Source of the DNA: Tetragonia tetragonoides
Lineage: Eukaryota; Streptophyta; Magnoliopsida; Caryophyllales; Aizoaceae
Reading direction: 5' to 3'
Length of the DNA: 64,000 nt
Assembly (NCBI GenBank): GCA_038025085.1
Contig: CM076147.1
Span: forward strand, 42,988,766-43,052,765
The position numbers and the translations under genes are program-made. Below, one piece after another: positions 21,401-34,973 of this stretch. The first letter of the stretch is position 1. Each line of letters starts with the position of its first letter. The notes below the pieces were generated by a model, which was not told where the DNA came from, searched no databases, and worked only from the letters and a program-made list of their open reading frames with translations.

Positions 21401-24400
21401 ATATAGATTAGTGTAACAAATATCAAAATGGCAATACTGAAGTGTGGACATGAGGTAAGCTGTAAGCAGGATGTGTTCTGTTAACTAGGCCAAGGCGCAT
21501 AAAACTGCACACAAGAAAAATGAATATCTGCAGAGGATAAGCAAAAATATGCCATGTGAAAAAATAAAACAGCCTTATTGTCTGCTATTTTATACGCTTT
21601 AGTTTCCTTGTAAGTACAAAATTTAGGTTCAGAAGAACTAATTACTTATTCCTTTGCTTTGAGAGGAGTCTCATTATTGCTAGAATATCAGCTGACAGGC
21701 TGTTATTCACTCTATGGTACAAATTTCCAACTGATCAAATGTCAGTACCTTCTAGATACTATGCACAAGGGCCCTCCTCTTTTAATAGCACATACCCTGC
21801 TCGCCTCTCCTCATTCATATCTCGAAAAAAAAAAAGCAAAAGGAAAAAGAAATCAAGAAAAATAAATCCAGAACATACTTTGTGCAATGAGTACCCTCGT
21901 AGCAATGAGTCTTCTGAAACAATTGACTGCCCGTCCATTTTACCAAACAAGATCTCAGCAAATGACCGTCCTCCAGATATGGACTGAACAAGAAAGAGGA
22001 AAATAAATTAACCAAATATTTTGTGAGGATACCAGAAAAAGAAAAAGAAATTTCCATATTTCAATGGTTGTAAGACTTCAGAAAGAGGTTTCTCGAGAGT
22101 AGAAAGTAACTGATCACCTGACTGTGATTTTCAGCATACAGAAGCATTTTATTTGCATAGCGTTTGTTTCCCATTAATGTGCTCACAATCTGAAGCAAAC
22201 AACAATTTAATTACTTTAATCTGTAGTCAAATATGCTAATCATATCACATTAAAAGATGCCTAAATGTGAAGCCGGACAACCTTACTCATGCTCCATTGA
22301 TCATCGGGGACATTGTCGAGAAAAGAAAACCACATCTCAGATGCAGAATGGTTGACATAGTAATCAAATCCTAGTCCACCTTGAGAGGTAGGCTCACACA
22401 GCCCAGGATAACACGTCACCTGAGCAATAAACAACATGTATCTTAGATCCAGAACGGTAAATGGTCACACTGACAAACTTCTGGAGGACTAGGGTGATAA
22501 TCAGACTCATATCTTGGCAGACAGATTAGGAGATCTTTAAGCTATATACGTGCAGCAACCTAGTCCTCTGTCCCATAAAGTTGTTCAAAATTTCTAAATT
22601 AAGATGTCCCAAATTATAGTAAAAAAATACTCTATAATCATAGATAGTATACACATGACAAGTAATTGGAGTATACGATGCAGTGAATAATAGTTCCTTA
22701 TTTTCTTTTTCTTTTCTTTGTTAAAGCATGACTAATGCTATGGGATGGAGGGAGTGGCTGAAATACAATGACAGTAAATAAAAGAATACACACTATTAAA
22801 ATAATATAAGTTCTTACATCTTCTGCAATTGTTACGATGTTTGGATGAAGAGCATGTAGGATGTCATTTGCTAATATGAGGTACATTAGGGCATCCCTGT
22901 CGACATATTGATTACAGTACCTGTTATTAAACAAGCTTCATTAGTCAGTTCTCAATGTCATATCAGATATATCTAATTAAGAATCCTAACCATGTCTACC
23001 AAAACCATTGACGCTGATCGAGAAAATGGATATGTTTTGATGAAATGTGACATAGTTAATTTGGTACTACAACAAAAATTGCCAAGCAATGTAAATGAAA
23101 ATAGTAAGTATCGCTCTGTTATTGAAGTAAGCAGTTTACAAAGACATGAATAAAGACTTACTCGTCCAATTCACCAGTAAAAGTAGCAAAACCATTGTGT
23201 GTATACATCATTGACGAGAGTGAATGAAACTGGAAGCCATCAATTTGATATTCTTCAACCCACCTGCTCAGATGTAATTGATATGCAGACTATGGCAATC
23301 AATACTGAGGATACTACAAAAAGCAGCCACAAACCAGCGACTAAAAAACAGCATCTCATTACACAAGATCTCGCAAAAGCAGGATCTAGGTAGGGGTGGC
23401 ATATCCTAATAAAGAAACAACTAGCATCTAATGATAACTGAAAATATAAATGTTACAAAAAAGATAAGAGAATAGTTAACAGTTGATAGTATTACCAATT
23501 CAGATTAGAAAGAAGATACTGTAGCACATCAATGTCGCCATACTTGAACATTCTAGTTCCCCAAAATTTGTGGTGTCCTCGTTTTCCTGGTCCAGAAGCA
23601 AACATAAGAAACTTATCTCAGTTGTGCACTCATTTATATATAAGAACATCATATATACAGAAAAGTGAACAAATCTGCTGTACTTTTCTTAGGTACTTCT
23701 TCAGGTATGACCCAATAGTCTCCCTTATACGGTTATACCCACATCTATAAAAATAATTATTAATCATATTTCTACAAGAAAACGAAATCGTACTAAGATG
23801 GGCAAACAATTAAACCTAAACAGTCTCCAAAGAAGCTTTGCAGTCAAGTTGTAAATAAACACACTCCTCAGACCTTAAGATGCTTCATAACATGTAAGTG
23901 AACAGGAGCAGAGGAAAAGAGAAAACAACCCAGACCACAACCTCTAGGCTCTAGCAATAAGCTTCCCTGAAAAAGGTATCAATCTTTTCCAGCCATAAAC
24001 ATCAGATAGTGGCTAAAAGAACTTCCATCAAGGATATTATTAGACTCATTATCCTTTCAAAGGCCACTAAATAACTTCTGTTGGCTGCAGTAAATGGTGG
24101 TTAGTGAAGAAATGGCTACCAAGAAAGGGATTCCCAAACCCACCTGTATGAAAGTAGCAGTCATTTGTTCCGTCGAAAAGTGACAACCCAACCATCTCAT
24201 CTGCTGCCGAGTACGAATGCACAATGTCTAAGAATACCAGCAGTCCCATACCTGTAAAGTAACAAATACAAACAAATTCAGGTTTGAGGGAAATAAAAAG
24301 TAACTATTCCAAAGAGAGAAGTTGTAAAGACGAGTTAAACAAGTTTGTCACTATTATTGTTACTTAGTCATCATCTCCAATGCTCCAGGCAGTCATCCTA

Positions 24401-27400
24401 AAAGACTTCTAGGCTAATAAAATCAAACATACAGCGTTCTTTTCAGCAATGACCTAATATTCAGTTTATTCACCATGTTACTCAGACACGTGATGTCACA
24501 GTGCCAGGCGCATCAGATGTACGAACATGAGCGCTTTGAAGATTTTCCAGGTTTTCTCTAATATATTAAAGAGCATATCTTGGTCCGAAGGGTCTTTCTT
24601 GCTAAATGAAGAATCTTGCTTAACTCTCCAGAACCTGAAGTATCCAACAGAGCACTAACTAATTCAGGTTGTTTCTTACATTGTTTTGAATTACTTCCTA
24701 AACCCTGCTCCAACCCAAAAACACAAGGGGGAGAGATAACAAATGATGAGAGAAATAACAAATGATGAGCTTCTTATACTCTCAGGTCAGGGTGAATAAG
24801 TGACTACCATGAGCTTCATCAACCAAGTGCTTGAAGTCTTCAGGAGTCCCATAGCGACTGCTGACAGCATACATGTTTGTCACCTGCAAGTAAGTTCATA
24901 ATGTTACTGAACAGATACAACAAGAATAACATCAGTTATCAATAGACAGAATTTAGCGAAGCTTGTTAAAAAATATGCACAGAACCAAAACAAAATAGAA
25001 CTCAAACTGATACAGAACATTTTGGTGAGAGTTTCACGAGGACTAAATATTGCTCAGTACTCTAAGGAGTAACTCCACATGTTACTGGCAGCGAGATAAG
25101 GAGTTAAGTATGAATATAATCTAACTTCATACCCACTTTGAGTCAAACATAGAGGTATCATGCCTGTTGGGTAAACAGGGCCAGTGGGTGATAGCAGTTG
25201 AAGTATAATGTAGCATCTGTGTAATCGCTCTTGGAACATATATTTTCAAAATAAGTTTTCTTGGAGTTTATTATTTCATTAACATCATAGATTCCTTCCA
25301 CTATTATCTGCAGACATCTGTTTTAAGAAGCAAAAAAACATGTGAACAGTAGAGATCCTGATAGGCTAACCAGAACACTGACTGTTACTTGGATATACAA
25401 AATTGGAAGTCTAAATTGGGACCTGTGAACGTCTGATTTAACGATATATCTTTGTAACATCAAAGGGTAGACATAGTCAACAAATTTCTACTCACTCTAT
25501 AACCAGCTGTGAAGTAATCCTTGTGCTCAATAACCCCAAATAACTGGACTGCATTGTATCCTAGCTCCTTTATATGAGGAAGGATCTGCAATTACAAATC
25601 CAAAAAGAAAGGAAGGGTAAGAAATAGACATCTCATCTCGATATAGAAGATTATTCATGGAGTAATAGTTGCTGGAACCTTCTGAGTAAATTCATTGAAG
25701 GATGATACTTTGGGCTCTGGCCCACAAATTCCAACATGACACTCATATATGCGCAACGACTTTGGGACCTTTGGGTGCTTGTTCTGCCACTTGTATGCAC
25801 TCTCTGGCGTCGGCTCCCAGTGAACAGCACAAGATTGCTTTCCATCCACATCTAAACACATGTACCAATCAGCAACAATCTATTACCATCAACTGATAAA
25901 TAAATATTCAGCATCTGATATTTTATACCACATGGAAAAACGCCACGAACATCCACAATATCTTAACATTAGGAAACAAGTGAGTAATGCGAGTACAGCA
26001 AGGAAAACAAGGATATTCGTCAAGCTTAAATCTCAATCAAGCCTCATGATAATATTGAGAAATTTTAGGTCTATGCCTCTGCAAAATCACCTACAATCAG
26101 TAATACTATCATCCAGTGAAACAAAAGCCCAACTAACCAGCAACATCAGTGATAACCTTGTCAAGGTAGAGGACCAGAAACAGAGGGAGAAGAGAAGAGG
26201 CCATTGACTAGTAGTCTGTGCTGCAATTAAGCATATCAATCTTTCATACTAAAACTAACAAACAGACATATACATACAAATTTATATAATACCAACTAAC
26301 AGGGAAATAGGAAAAGCTTTTTTCAGCTTGTAGCAGATTCTGTGCTTGAAACATGGCTATGAGAATCTGCCAACAACAAAAGCAGCAATCCAGTCCGAAG
26401 GCTCCCACCTAAGGTGAGGTTTTAAGGGGTAATGTCACAGATGTATGTCTTTTCTGCAAAGCAGATTGTGTAATAAATACATACAGCCACATAGTTCAAG
26501 TAGACAAATCTGAATGTAATTAATCTTGCCAGAATCACTTATTGTAGAAATAAAATAATTCCTTAAAAAATGTGTACACACAAAATGATTCCTCGGGATA
26601 GGTGCACACTCACCCAAATCTGTGGAAGATTAAGAACCTTGACAGAAACCTGAGAGCTACAATAATGTCTGTTCACCCAATTCGTGGTAAAAGAATAGCA
26701 TATTGAAAGAGGAATCAGCTACAGCCTACAGACCAATGAGTAGCTGAAGAAAAGGTAAGTAGTTACCAGGAAGAACATAAGTAGCCCATGCTGGAACTCG
26801 CTCCAAAGGCCCATCAGGTGTGTTGAAATAGACCCTGTACTTGCTTCCATGTGATAGACAAGGAGTGTACTTCTTCAGCCATGCTTTTCTTCCTTTTCGC
26901 GTCGCTAACCAGTAAGGAAGAGGAGGCTTCTTTTTACGAAATTTCTCTCGTGAAATTGGATCATCCACAACATTATATATGTCATATTCCTTCTCACTAT
27001 CAATCACATCAAAACGGAATTTTTCAGGAGGTTCATCTTTATGCTGTTCTCTGTATGCCTTATATCTTGTTTCAGCATCAGGTAGTTCTTCTAGTTCCTC
27101 TAACGTTTGTGGCCCATTAGGACCAAAAAATTGTTCATACAACTTTGATGCTACTTCATAGCGAGATTTAAGGTATCGGTCCTCCCCTTGTTCCCAATAC
27201 TCATCATTAGCCTTCTTAAAAACTTCATGAATAGAAACACCACTATCACCTTCATCATAGTGATCTACATAGTTGTACTGTTGGAAATACAGATCATCTG
27301 GTTCCTCTCCATCCCTCAACTTATCGTCAAGAATGACAAACCAATATCCATAATCATCATGGCCAAGATGACCTTCTCTAGCACAATTTTCAGTAGGAGA

Positions 27401-28564
27401 CCAATCATTGAAATCGCCAACTAGAGCACAATATCGTGCACCTGGGGTTCAATTTGTTTCAAAGATTACAATGTGAGCAAGCTTTTATGAACAAATCAAA
27501 AAGAAGAACCTACAAAAAGAGAATCAAAACGACCACTGAATTCCGGCAAAATCAACCATTTATGCACCAACAACCTATGAAACTGAATACACACTCCAAA
27601 CAATCGCTTCATCTCCAAATGACACAGGAGTCAAGCTAAGGTTGAAAGGTAGATGAAGAAAGTGAATAGCAATAAATTGTGGCATCACTGTTAAAGGAAG
27701 TTAATAGTGATTTTGCATGCAAAACAGTAACTGTAACATATTTGAATCTTCTTCATACAACAAGTACTTTCCAGATATTTCCTGCAGGAGACCCAAACCC
27801 ATTTTGATTCAGATTTTGCAATTACAGATGTGACTCATTTGCCCCAATCTTGCAATATACAATTTCGTATTCAGACACACAACACTGCTAGGGAAAAGAG
27901 AAAATGAAGCAGAAATCAAACTATTACTAAAACTATGGATTCATATAGAACCTGGAGCCCATTCCATGAAATCAACACGGTGCTGCGGGTGACGATGTAT
28001 GCCCAATAATTCGTATCTACAAAAGGAACAGATAATATATGATCATTTATATTGAAGTCCCATAATTTCACTATAATGGGTTTTCAAATTAAAAATTGGG
28101 GTTTTGATAGAAACTTACCCAGAAGCCAATTCTTTCAGGTTCAAGAACCGATTAAAAATTTCATCCTTAAGGTCCTTCAATGCCTTATGCCTGCAAAAAT
28201 TCCATTCTGTCAAATTTTCCAAGCCCATAAATTAAAATGATAAAATTTGCATTGAAGGATCGGGAAATAAATGGCAACAAATTTGCAGATCATAATGACA
28301 CCTTTCACGGAGGAACTGAGAAAAAGCTTTGTGGGAAATGCCGAGTTGAGTGAGAAAACCAACTGGGTCAACCCGTTTCTCATAGTTATTCATAATTTGC
28401 AATTTTTGGGGCTGATTTTGGGACTGTTTTGAAACTGAACATCTCCATCTCTTTGAAAGTTTGATTCTATGAAATTGGGGTTTATTTTGGAGATGAAACT
28501 TGGCACAATGGTCGTTTAACAGTAATGGAGGGCAGTGAACTGGTATTGTTAAGGTGAAGAACAT
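18468..28564 (-). CDS. SBE3: branching-enzyme-3-like GH13 protein (EMB2729/BE1 type)
   Basis: Twenty-one exons: 28302-28564, 28119-28190, 27952-28016, 26767-27441, 25679-25851, 25496-25585, 24808-24883, 24144-24251, 23496-23586, 23162-23263, 22818-22920, 22282-22419, 22118-22189, 21879-21983, 21293-21370, 21107-21217, 20886-20966, 19976-20080, 19022-19107, 18884-18938, 18468-18500. All GT-AG, 2682 nt, 893 aa, in phase throughout. A basic, transit-peptide-like N-terminus is followed by a CBM48-type glucan-binding region (about 120-180), an acidic linker and a GH13 barrel (about 360-740). Region I is DIVHS (480-484) and region III AED keeps Glu605. Region II reads GFQFHS, with His551 in place of the nucleophile Asp, and region IV reads ENHSQ, with Ser675 in place of the stabilising Asp. 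The family resembles plastid 1,4-alpha-glucan branching enzymes; the Arabidopsis orthologue is embryo-essential. Ordinary branching activity looks unlikely from these residues. Gene structure is confident, reaction is not. Confidence 0.95.
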
Positions 28565-28879
28565 GTTTTTCTCCTTAAATGATTGCTCTGCTATGTTTTG
28601 CAGAGCTTGGTTGTGTTGTGTTTTCTGGATAAGAGGTTTTAGGAGGGTTTATGAGTTGAGTCACCGACTCACTGGGCTATATTTTCTTTTTCCCTAACGG
28701 TAATAATTAAATAGAGAAAATGAATATATGGAGTTCCTCGATGATTTATAGTATTTATTTATTTATTTATTTATTTTTTTTTGAGGGGATAGTATTTAGC
28801 GCAATTTGGTTAAAACCACCTTAAAAATTACACCTTTTGTTCAGTACCCCCTTAACTGTTGCTATTTGTTCAGTACCAC
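28565..28879. promoter_or_regulatory. probable BE3 promoter region
   Basis: Upstream of the BE3 ATG, which reads leftwards. It includes an (ATTT)n run at about 28751-28774. At its right end a short repeated phrase, 'ttgttcagtacc', appears twice (near 28836 and 28866) before the TIR element. Regulatory function is inferred only from position. Confidence 0.35.
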
Positions 28880-29867
28880 CTTTAAAGTTACAAACGCCCT
28901 GAAAGTGACCCCTTAAGTGAATTTCCGGCCAAATTCCTTGATTTTCTTCCCATTTTACCCTCACGTGTCCCTCATGTGACTTTTAAATGATTTGAGCAAA
29001 TAATTAAAAACTGATTTGACCAAATTTTATTTATCTATTTGTAATTAAATTGTTTGACCAAATAAACCCAAAAATTTTCCCCTTTCCCAAAACACTCGAC
29101 TCTCCTCTCTTCTCCCTCTCTTCTCCCTCGATCTGTTCTCCCTCTACCATTAATTGTGCATATCGTAGTAGTTGAGAAGCGAAAAAACTTTGGTGACATA
29201 CTCGTACCCTTGTATTGGAGTCCTTTTTGAAGGACTTTAATCAGTTTGTGATAATCAGTTTGTTTGATGATGGCGGATGAATTACTGACAGATTAGGAAA
29301 ATTTGAGGTTAATTAATGAACAAGAACAAGTTATAGGGGGCTCATCTTTGAATGGGTGTACGGATGATGACAAGGTTTTGCTTTAGCATGCTTCTTTTGA
29401 GTGAAAGTGGAACATTGGAAAACTTCATACTGGTGAGTCTTTGAATGTTGGGGCTCTTAAGCGAATCTTGGGGCAAATTTGGAAGCTTATGGAGGGTGTA
29501 TCAATTATGAGTTAATCTTTTCTTATTTCAATTTCTATGGTAAAAATTCCTCGATCCAGGTTCGTGCTTCAAAAATAATTTGTTACGCTAGCTCCAAAAA
29601 GATAGATAACATTATTAAGTTAAGTAGCTTGAGAGAGAGAGAGAGGGGGGGGGGTGGGTGAAAATTAAATGAATTCAATTTAATTCATTTGTTTTAGTTT
29701 AATTAGTTTAGTTATTTACATTTCTATTTTTAATTTATTTAATTATTTGGTCAAATCATTTAAAACTCACATGAGGGGCACGTGAGGGTAGAATGGGAAA
29801 AAAATTAAGAGATTTGGCCGAAAATTCACTTAAAGGGTGACTTTCAGAGCGTTTGTAACTTTAAGTT
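28880..29867. mobile_element. element with about 130-bp terminal inverted repeats
   Basis: The left arm (about 28880-29010) contains aaagttacaaacgccctgaa, 'cttaagtgaat', 'ccggccaaatt' and 'ccctcacgtg'. The right arm (about 29739-29867) contains the complements of all of these in reverse order ('gggcacgtgagggtag', 'tttggccgaaaattcac', 'gtttgtaactttaa'). The interior of about 730 bp has no recognisable coding region and includes a GA/G run at about 29632-29656. I could not define a clear target duplication, so the exact ends and superfamily are uncertain; the long TIRs suggest a Mutator-like element. Confidence 0.7.
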
Positions 29868-30451
29868 GTAAATGATAGTGACGGATGTAGCATGTAGGGT
29901 GATAAAATATTTATTTTTTTGAATATTGAGGATTTTCAAGCTTTTGCCCGCCTAATCCAGTAGGCCTCAAGCTAATGGTTGGTGAGATAAGTTCTTTGTC
30001 AGATTTTGTGGGTTGTATTTTTGTTTTTGTTTGAGGTTTCTTGATGTTTAAAGCATTGGAAGTTTGATTATAGACTTTCCTAGAGTCACACTAATTAAGA
30101 TTATTCAAGACTTAACCTTATTTTTTACTCGTATTTCTTTCCTTCTCATTCTAGTGACCTACTAACATAATTTCTCCCTACAGGGTAAAAATAACCTTCA
30201 GGAATCTCAGCAGTACCAGACTACCAGTAGACTAGTTATTTGATGTTTTTCAGAAGGCGACCAAAGTCACAATGGCGGCCTTGTACGGTTTACTTGATCA
30301 TTTAACTTCAGCTCAGAATGAAAGTAGAGATCATGCAACTTTCATTTTCTTTTTCTCACTGAAAGAATGTAACTTTCATTAGTGTAATACATTGTGTAAA
30401 GAATACATCAAATGTTATCAGTTTTGTCGAATTGATGAAAGAAATACAATA
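29868..30451. other. intergenic region, no gene seen
   Basis: AT-rich spacer between the TIR element and the stop codon of the PLP-homeostasis gene; its right part is presumably that gene's 3' UTR. I see no ORF or structured element worth naming. Confidence 0.4.
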
Positions 30452-33400
30452 TTACTGGTCTGCCTGTTTCTTTGGATACTCCCTTGGTCCAAATATGGTA
30501 GATCCAATTCTCACATTAGTACTTCCCATTTCAATCTGCAAAAATCAAGATAAGTCTACATCACTAAGATCTTTGCCAAATGATAATTGATTCAAGCCTA
30601 AGGCAATATTTCTTACCGCTTGCTCAAAGTCGCCAGACATTCCCATTGATAGATCGCACTGCTCCTCTGCAATTCCAAGTGCCTTGCAAGCTGAAACTCG
30701 GCAATTTGAAAGTGTCTGTTGCATCACAAGAAAATGCTCAGGAAAACCAACCACAAAGAAGGCCAAGATCACTGTTATCAGTTATCACAGTACATAGTTT
30801 CTAGCCATTAGAACCCTAGTTTTGTTACAACACCACCATAGTGAATCGTCAATTCATGCAGGTGCTGCTAGAAGGAAAGGTCAAGGCCACGCTATTCATA
30901 CTTATAACAAGTATAAATCATATAAATAGTTTGTCTATCTAGAGACAAACTTTAGTGCCCAGATAAACTTGGGAAAAAAGACCAACAGAGTAAGAATAAG
31001 ACAATCATTCTCATGAACTGATCAGGGATGATCACCTTGAAATTCTCTGGAGTCGATGTATAATCTGGCATCCCTATTGTCATTAACCCACAGAACTCGA
31101 GATTTGGACAGCCCAGTTTGACATGCTTCACAAGCTCTACACATGCTAGTGGATCAACCCCAGATTTTGCTGCAGCAATGTCAAAATAAGGAAGTACTTC
31201 ACAAGCAGTCCACCATTACAATAAGCAAAAAAACTAGTGGATTAGGTTATGCTCATGTGAGTTAACACTGCTAACATAAATGTTGATTTTAATCAGTTTC
31301 AAAGCTACTGCAATAAGCCTTTAACTAACACAAATGTTAAACAAACCAAGCCAAGTTGTAACCCTAACTAAATTGATGTCATCTTGAGCAATACATGTAT
31401 ACAGTAACCACTTAGGTGAAGCTTTCCTCCTCTTTTTTCTAAATCTGGGTTTCTTCTTTACTTAGAAACTAAGAAAGAGGGCGCAAATAAATTTGTTAAG
31501 AACAACGAATTGATAGCCCATGGACTCACACGGTTCTCCACTGGTATTCACTTGTACAAGGACCTTCAAAGGTTTCCTTCCTATGGCTGACACAGCACGA
31601 TCAAGATGATTAGCTAGCTGTTCAGCATAATAGTTATAATCAGTTTGAAGTAAAGTCATCACAAAGGCAAAAAGAAGACGGGAAATAGACAAGAGTAAAG
31701 AGAACTGGCAGAAATGAGTAGTTATTGGTGTAGTATTGCATAGATATGAACTACAAATTTTCTTTTCCTAATCTTGCAGTCTTCTTTTCAGGGATATGGG
31801 GTGGCATCAGCACATCTATATAATATTTATGAAATTTTTGGACAAGTGGAATAAGTTCTTGCTTCACCAAATAGGCATCAATATTGTAAAACCATCATAT
31901 AACCAGCAATGCCAAGTGTTGATGTGTGACGTTAATTTGCAGATAGACTAAACAGAGTCTATTTATTTAGGTAATTAAAACTAGAGCCTTGTTGCATAAG
32001 AAGATAATGAACAAGAAGATGCTCATGTATTAAGGTAAAGTTCAACATTAAGGGATAGGTGCTGCATAAATCTTAGGAGTGGAAATTTGATGATAGATGC
32101 AGCCAACAGATTCGGTCATGCTTCAGTAAGTTCCGTTAAAGCTATTGTGTCTCACTTTCCTACTCTACTTTCTCTGGTGTATACAGGTCAAGACAGACTT
32201 TCACCTCAACACTGCAATCTGAATTGCAGGAAAGTCTACGAATACCAACTATAGTGTAGTGCCCACAAATATTACCTTTGCACTATCTACGCCCTCAACC
32301 ATGGCCAGATGTGGAACTGAAGCTGCATGATGGAAACAAACACTTTTTACTTCCACCATATCTCTGCAATTAAATTTACAGGACAAGTAAAGAACGGAAC
32401 AAGCTTATGAGATGATGTATAAACATATGCATGCCAACAATATATTAGGAGCTATAGTGAATTAGTGATAAGTTATCAACTCTTCACATATCTGAAGAGC
32501 AATATTTGGTGAGTTCAAATATGTGTGGAGTGGCCATGGGAATAAAATTCATTCCCTGCCCAGATTCAATCATTTTCTGATGTTTCAACCTGAAATTATA
32601 ATTATCAGCACCCAGTGTACTATGGCCTTGTTCTCTTCAACGAACTAGTGCCGGACGGTGATGAACGGAACGGAACGGCGTGGGACGGAATACAGCATGG
32701 AGACGACGAAAAGAATGGGCCTTATGTCATCATCCACTGATGCCAATTAAGGATTACATGTTTTAAGAATATGGGGCTTGTTGACCCTGATAATTAGGGG
32801 ATGTAGGTATGAAAACAGGTGACTGGTTTGAAAGCATAAGTGACATGGTACACCAAATGCATCTGATAAAGATCTCTTATTTGTAAAGTAATCCATAGCT
32901 TCCATCAAAATATGTTCTTACAGCTTATTTAATCCCATTAGTAGAGTAAGTAAAGAGCTATCATTTCAATCATGAAAGAACATGGACAACTCAAATTAGA
33001 AGTGGGATTCAACTAAAGGAAACCCATAATTAACAAAACATCCATCTTATTAAGAAATTAAATTCCACTATCAGTACCACCACAAATCAAAGGAAGCATA
33101 TCAAACCAATTTCTGGGTCTTTTTTTCCTCAATCTTAAAGAGCTTACCCAATAGCGATTTGACTTTATTGGTCTGCAAATGCCCAATAAAATGCCATTCT
33201 ATATCCTCCGGTAACTACCCAGAAAAAAGAAAAAAAAAAAAACAAATAATCAAAATTCAGAAAAATTGCATTTCAATTCATTAAAATGGGGGAGAGTGAC
33301 AGAGAGAGATTGTACCTGGGGGGCTTTTTCAATAAGCTCTTGGGAGTAATTCTCGCCAAAACAACGGTGACCAGCTTCATAAACTTGTTGGATGAGAGAC

Positions 33401-33537
33401 ACGGGCTTTGTCTTTGACACCGCCACGACCCGAACCCGGCCCGCATCACGGCCCGATTTCTCCGCCGCTTGTCGGACCCGGAGCATCACCGAACGTAGAG
33501 CTGTTACTGCCACTCCTTCCATTGCCGGAGCTGCCAT
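30452..33537 (-). CDS. PLPBP: pyridoxal-phosphate homeostasis protein (YggS/PROSC family)
   Basis: Seven exons: 33316-33537, 33148-33214, 32276-32322, 31530-31617, 31036-31169, 30617-30715 and 30452-30535. All GT-AG, 741 nt, 246 aa, ending in a TAA. The protein is a single alanine-racemase-like TIM barrel. The PLP-binding lysine is Lys42 in VAVSKTKP; later landmarks are CFGENYSQEL, WHFIGHLQTNK, VLVQVNTSGEPSKSGV, GLMTIGMPDYT, LSMGMSGDFEQA and NVRIGSTIFGPR, all in family order. Family members bind PLP and buffer free vitamin B6 without known catalysis. Length is typical (about 230-275 aa). The start is the first ATG of the conserved frame; an in-frame ATG lies six codons on. No clear targeting peptide is seen, so a cytosolic location is inferred. 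Confidence 0.95.
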
Positions 33538-34049
33538 TTCCTCTTTCTTTTCGTTTTGATTATTTGTGAAAGGCAGATTGTACATAAGAAAAAGAAAAAT
33601 AAACACTTGGATTTGTGAAATGTGAAGTGAAGTGAAAAGTGTGCCTGTTGAGAGAATGATCCAAGCGTCAATCTTTCAGCCTTGGAAATAAAACGTGGAA
33701 AGAAAAAAAAAACAAAAAAAAAAAACAAAAATATCATCTGAAATATAATTTATTTATTTATTTATTAAAAAAATCACCAGAAATACAATGAGAAGTGACA
33801 GCCATTTTCCAATAGTTAGTGTCATGTCAAAAAGAATGGAAATTTCGTTGTTTATCACCTCGCTAGAGTATGCCAGCTAGCATTGAGCAAGTGTAATTAT
33901 ATTATTTTTGGGAGTGTATGTCTTCCGTTGTAATCATAGATTTATTATCTTATTTATCTATATAAAATAGCTCACCGCTTCACCTCAAAAATAATAATAA
34001 TAAAATAAGTTATGGATCATGTGGATAAGCTAGCTACCCACTAGGTAAA
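33538..34049. promoter_or_regulatory. upstream region of the PLP-homeostasis gene
   Basis: AT-rich DNA upstream of the ATG at 33537, with A-runs at about 33701-33729 and (TTTA)n at about 33749-33768. No coding sequence is seen. Promoter role is inferred from position. Confidence 0.35.
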
Positions 34050-34500
34050 TTCCAATTGACCAAATTGGTATATTAAATGAAACCCTTTGAACAATTTGGT
34101 ATATTAAAAACGAGATGCGTTATTAAAGTATAAAAAAAATAACAAAAGTGCATATTGACCTACAAAACCGGAATCTTAGTGAATCTTCTCTGTATACCCG
34201 GTTTTTGGCCTAATTAATTTATTTTCGTCATTTTTTTTAATGTTTTGCCCCCTTTTTCTATTATTTCTTTTCTTCCCTATTTTTTTTTTTTTAACATCTC
34301 TATTGACTTAAACTCACACCTAACTAACTCGCGCGCCTTCTCTTCTAAGATTTCCCCCCTTTTAAAGATAGAGTTAGGGTTTATAACACAAAAAAGAGCT
34401 TTATATGAAACGAAGAAATTGGAGCACTGCCTTTAATTTATTACTAAATTCTCTTCAATCCTCAGCGTAACAAGTAGAATCGAGCAGCAATTGTACACAA

Positions 34501-34814
34501 ATGGCGCCCAGAACACCCAGTAGTTTGCGCAATGAGAGTGGATCCAGTAGTTTGGTAAGTAAAATGATTTTAGAGATGAAATTGTAAATTATTTTCTGTT
34601 AATGGGTTGATTTTCTTTGAAGATCAAGAAGACGGGGGGTTTGAATAGTCTTCCATGCATAAAGAAATGGAATGAAGCTGGAAAAAGGACAAGGTTCATA
34701 AGGTGCAAGTGTGGGTTGATTTGTAACTATTTGACAGCTTTTGCTGATGAAAATGCAGGGAGGAGGTTTGTTTGTTGCCCTCATCACAAGAAAAAGAAAG
34801 GTTGTGGGGTGTGA
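34501..34814 (+). CDS. small GRF-type zinc-finger protein
   Basis: Two exons, 34501-34554 and 34623-34814, joined over a 68-bp GT-AG intron, give 81 aa. Residues about 43-80 form a GRF-type zinc finger: RCKCG, then a spacer, then NAGRRFVCCP, then KKKKGC. The Cys-x-Cys-Gly, Gly-Arg-Arg-Phe and closing Cys are all present. GRF fingers bind single-stranded nucleic acid in some DNA-repair and topoisomerase proteins; small plant versions have no settled function. Usual versions continue after the finger into an aromatic motif and often a coiled coil or membrane segment, absent here, so this copy ends early. It sits inside a TIR element, not among host genes. It may be a captured gene or a pseudogene; expression is unknown. 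Confidence 0.6.
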
Positions 34815-34971
34815 GACTGGATTGATACTGAATTGTGCCCAACAGTTGTTCAATTGCTTCTTCTGATTAAAGAACAGCTGCTGGAATCTGCTTGCTCATA
34901 AGCTTCTTTGAGAAAATCTGCTTGTTGTCACACTCTTCGTCTTTCTCTGTCACCTTGAGTCACACTCCATC

Positions 34972-34973
<2 letters not shown>

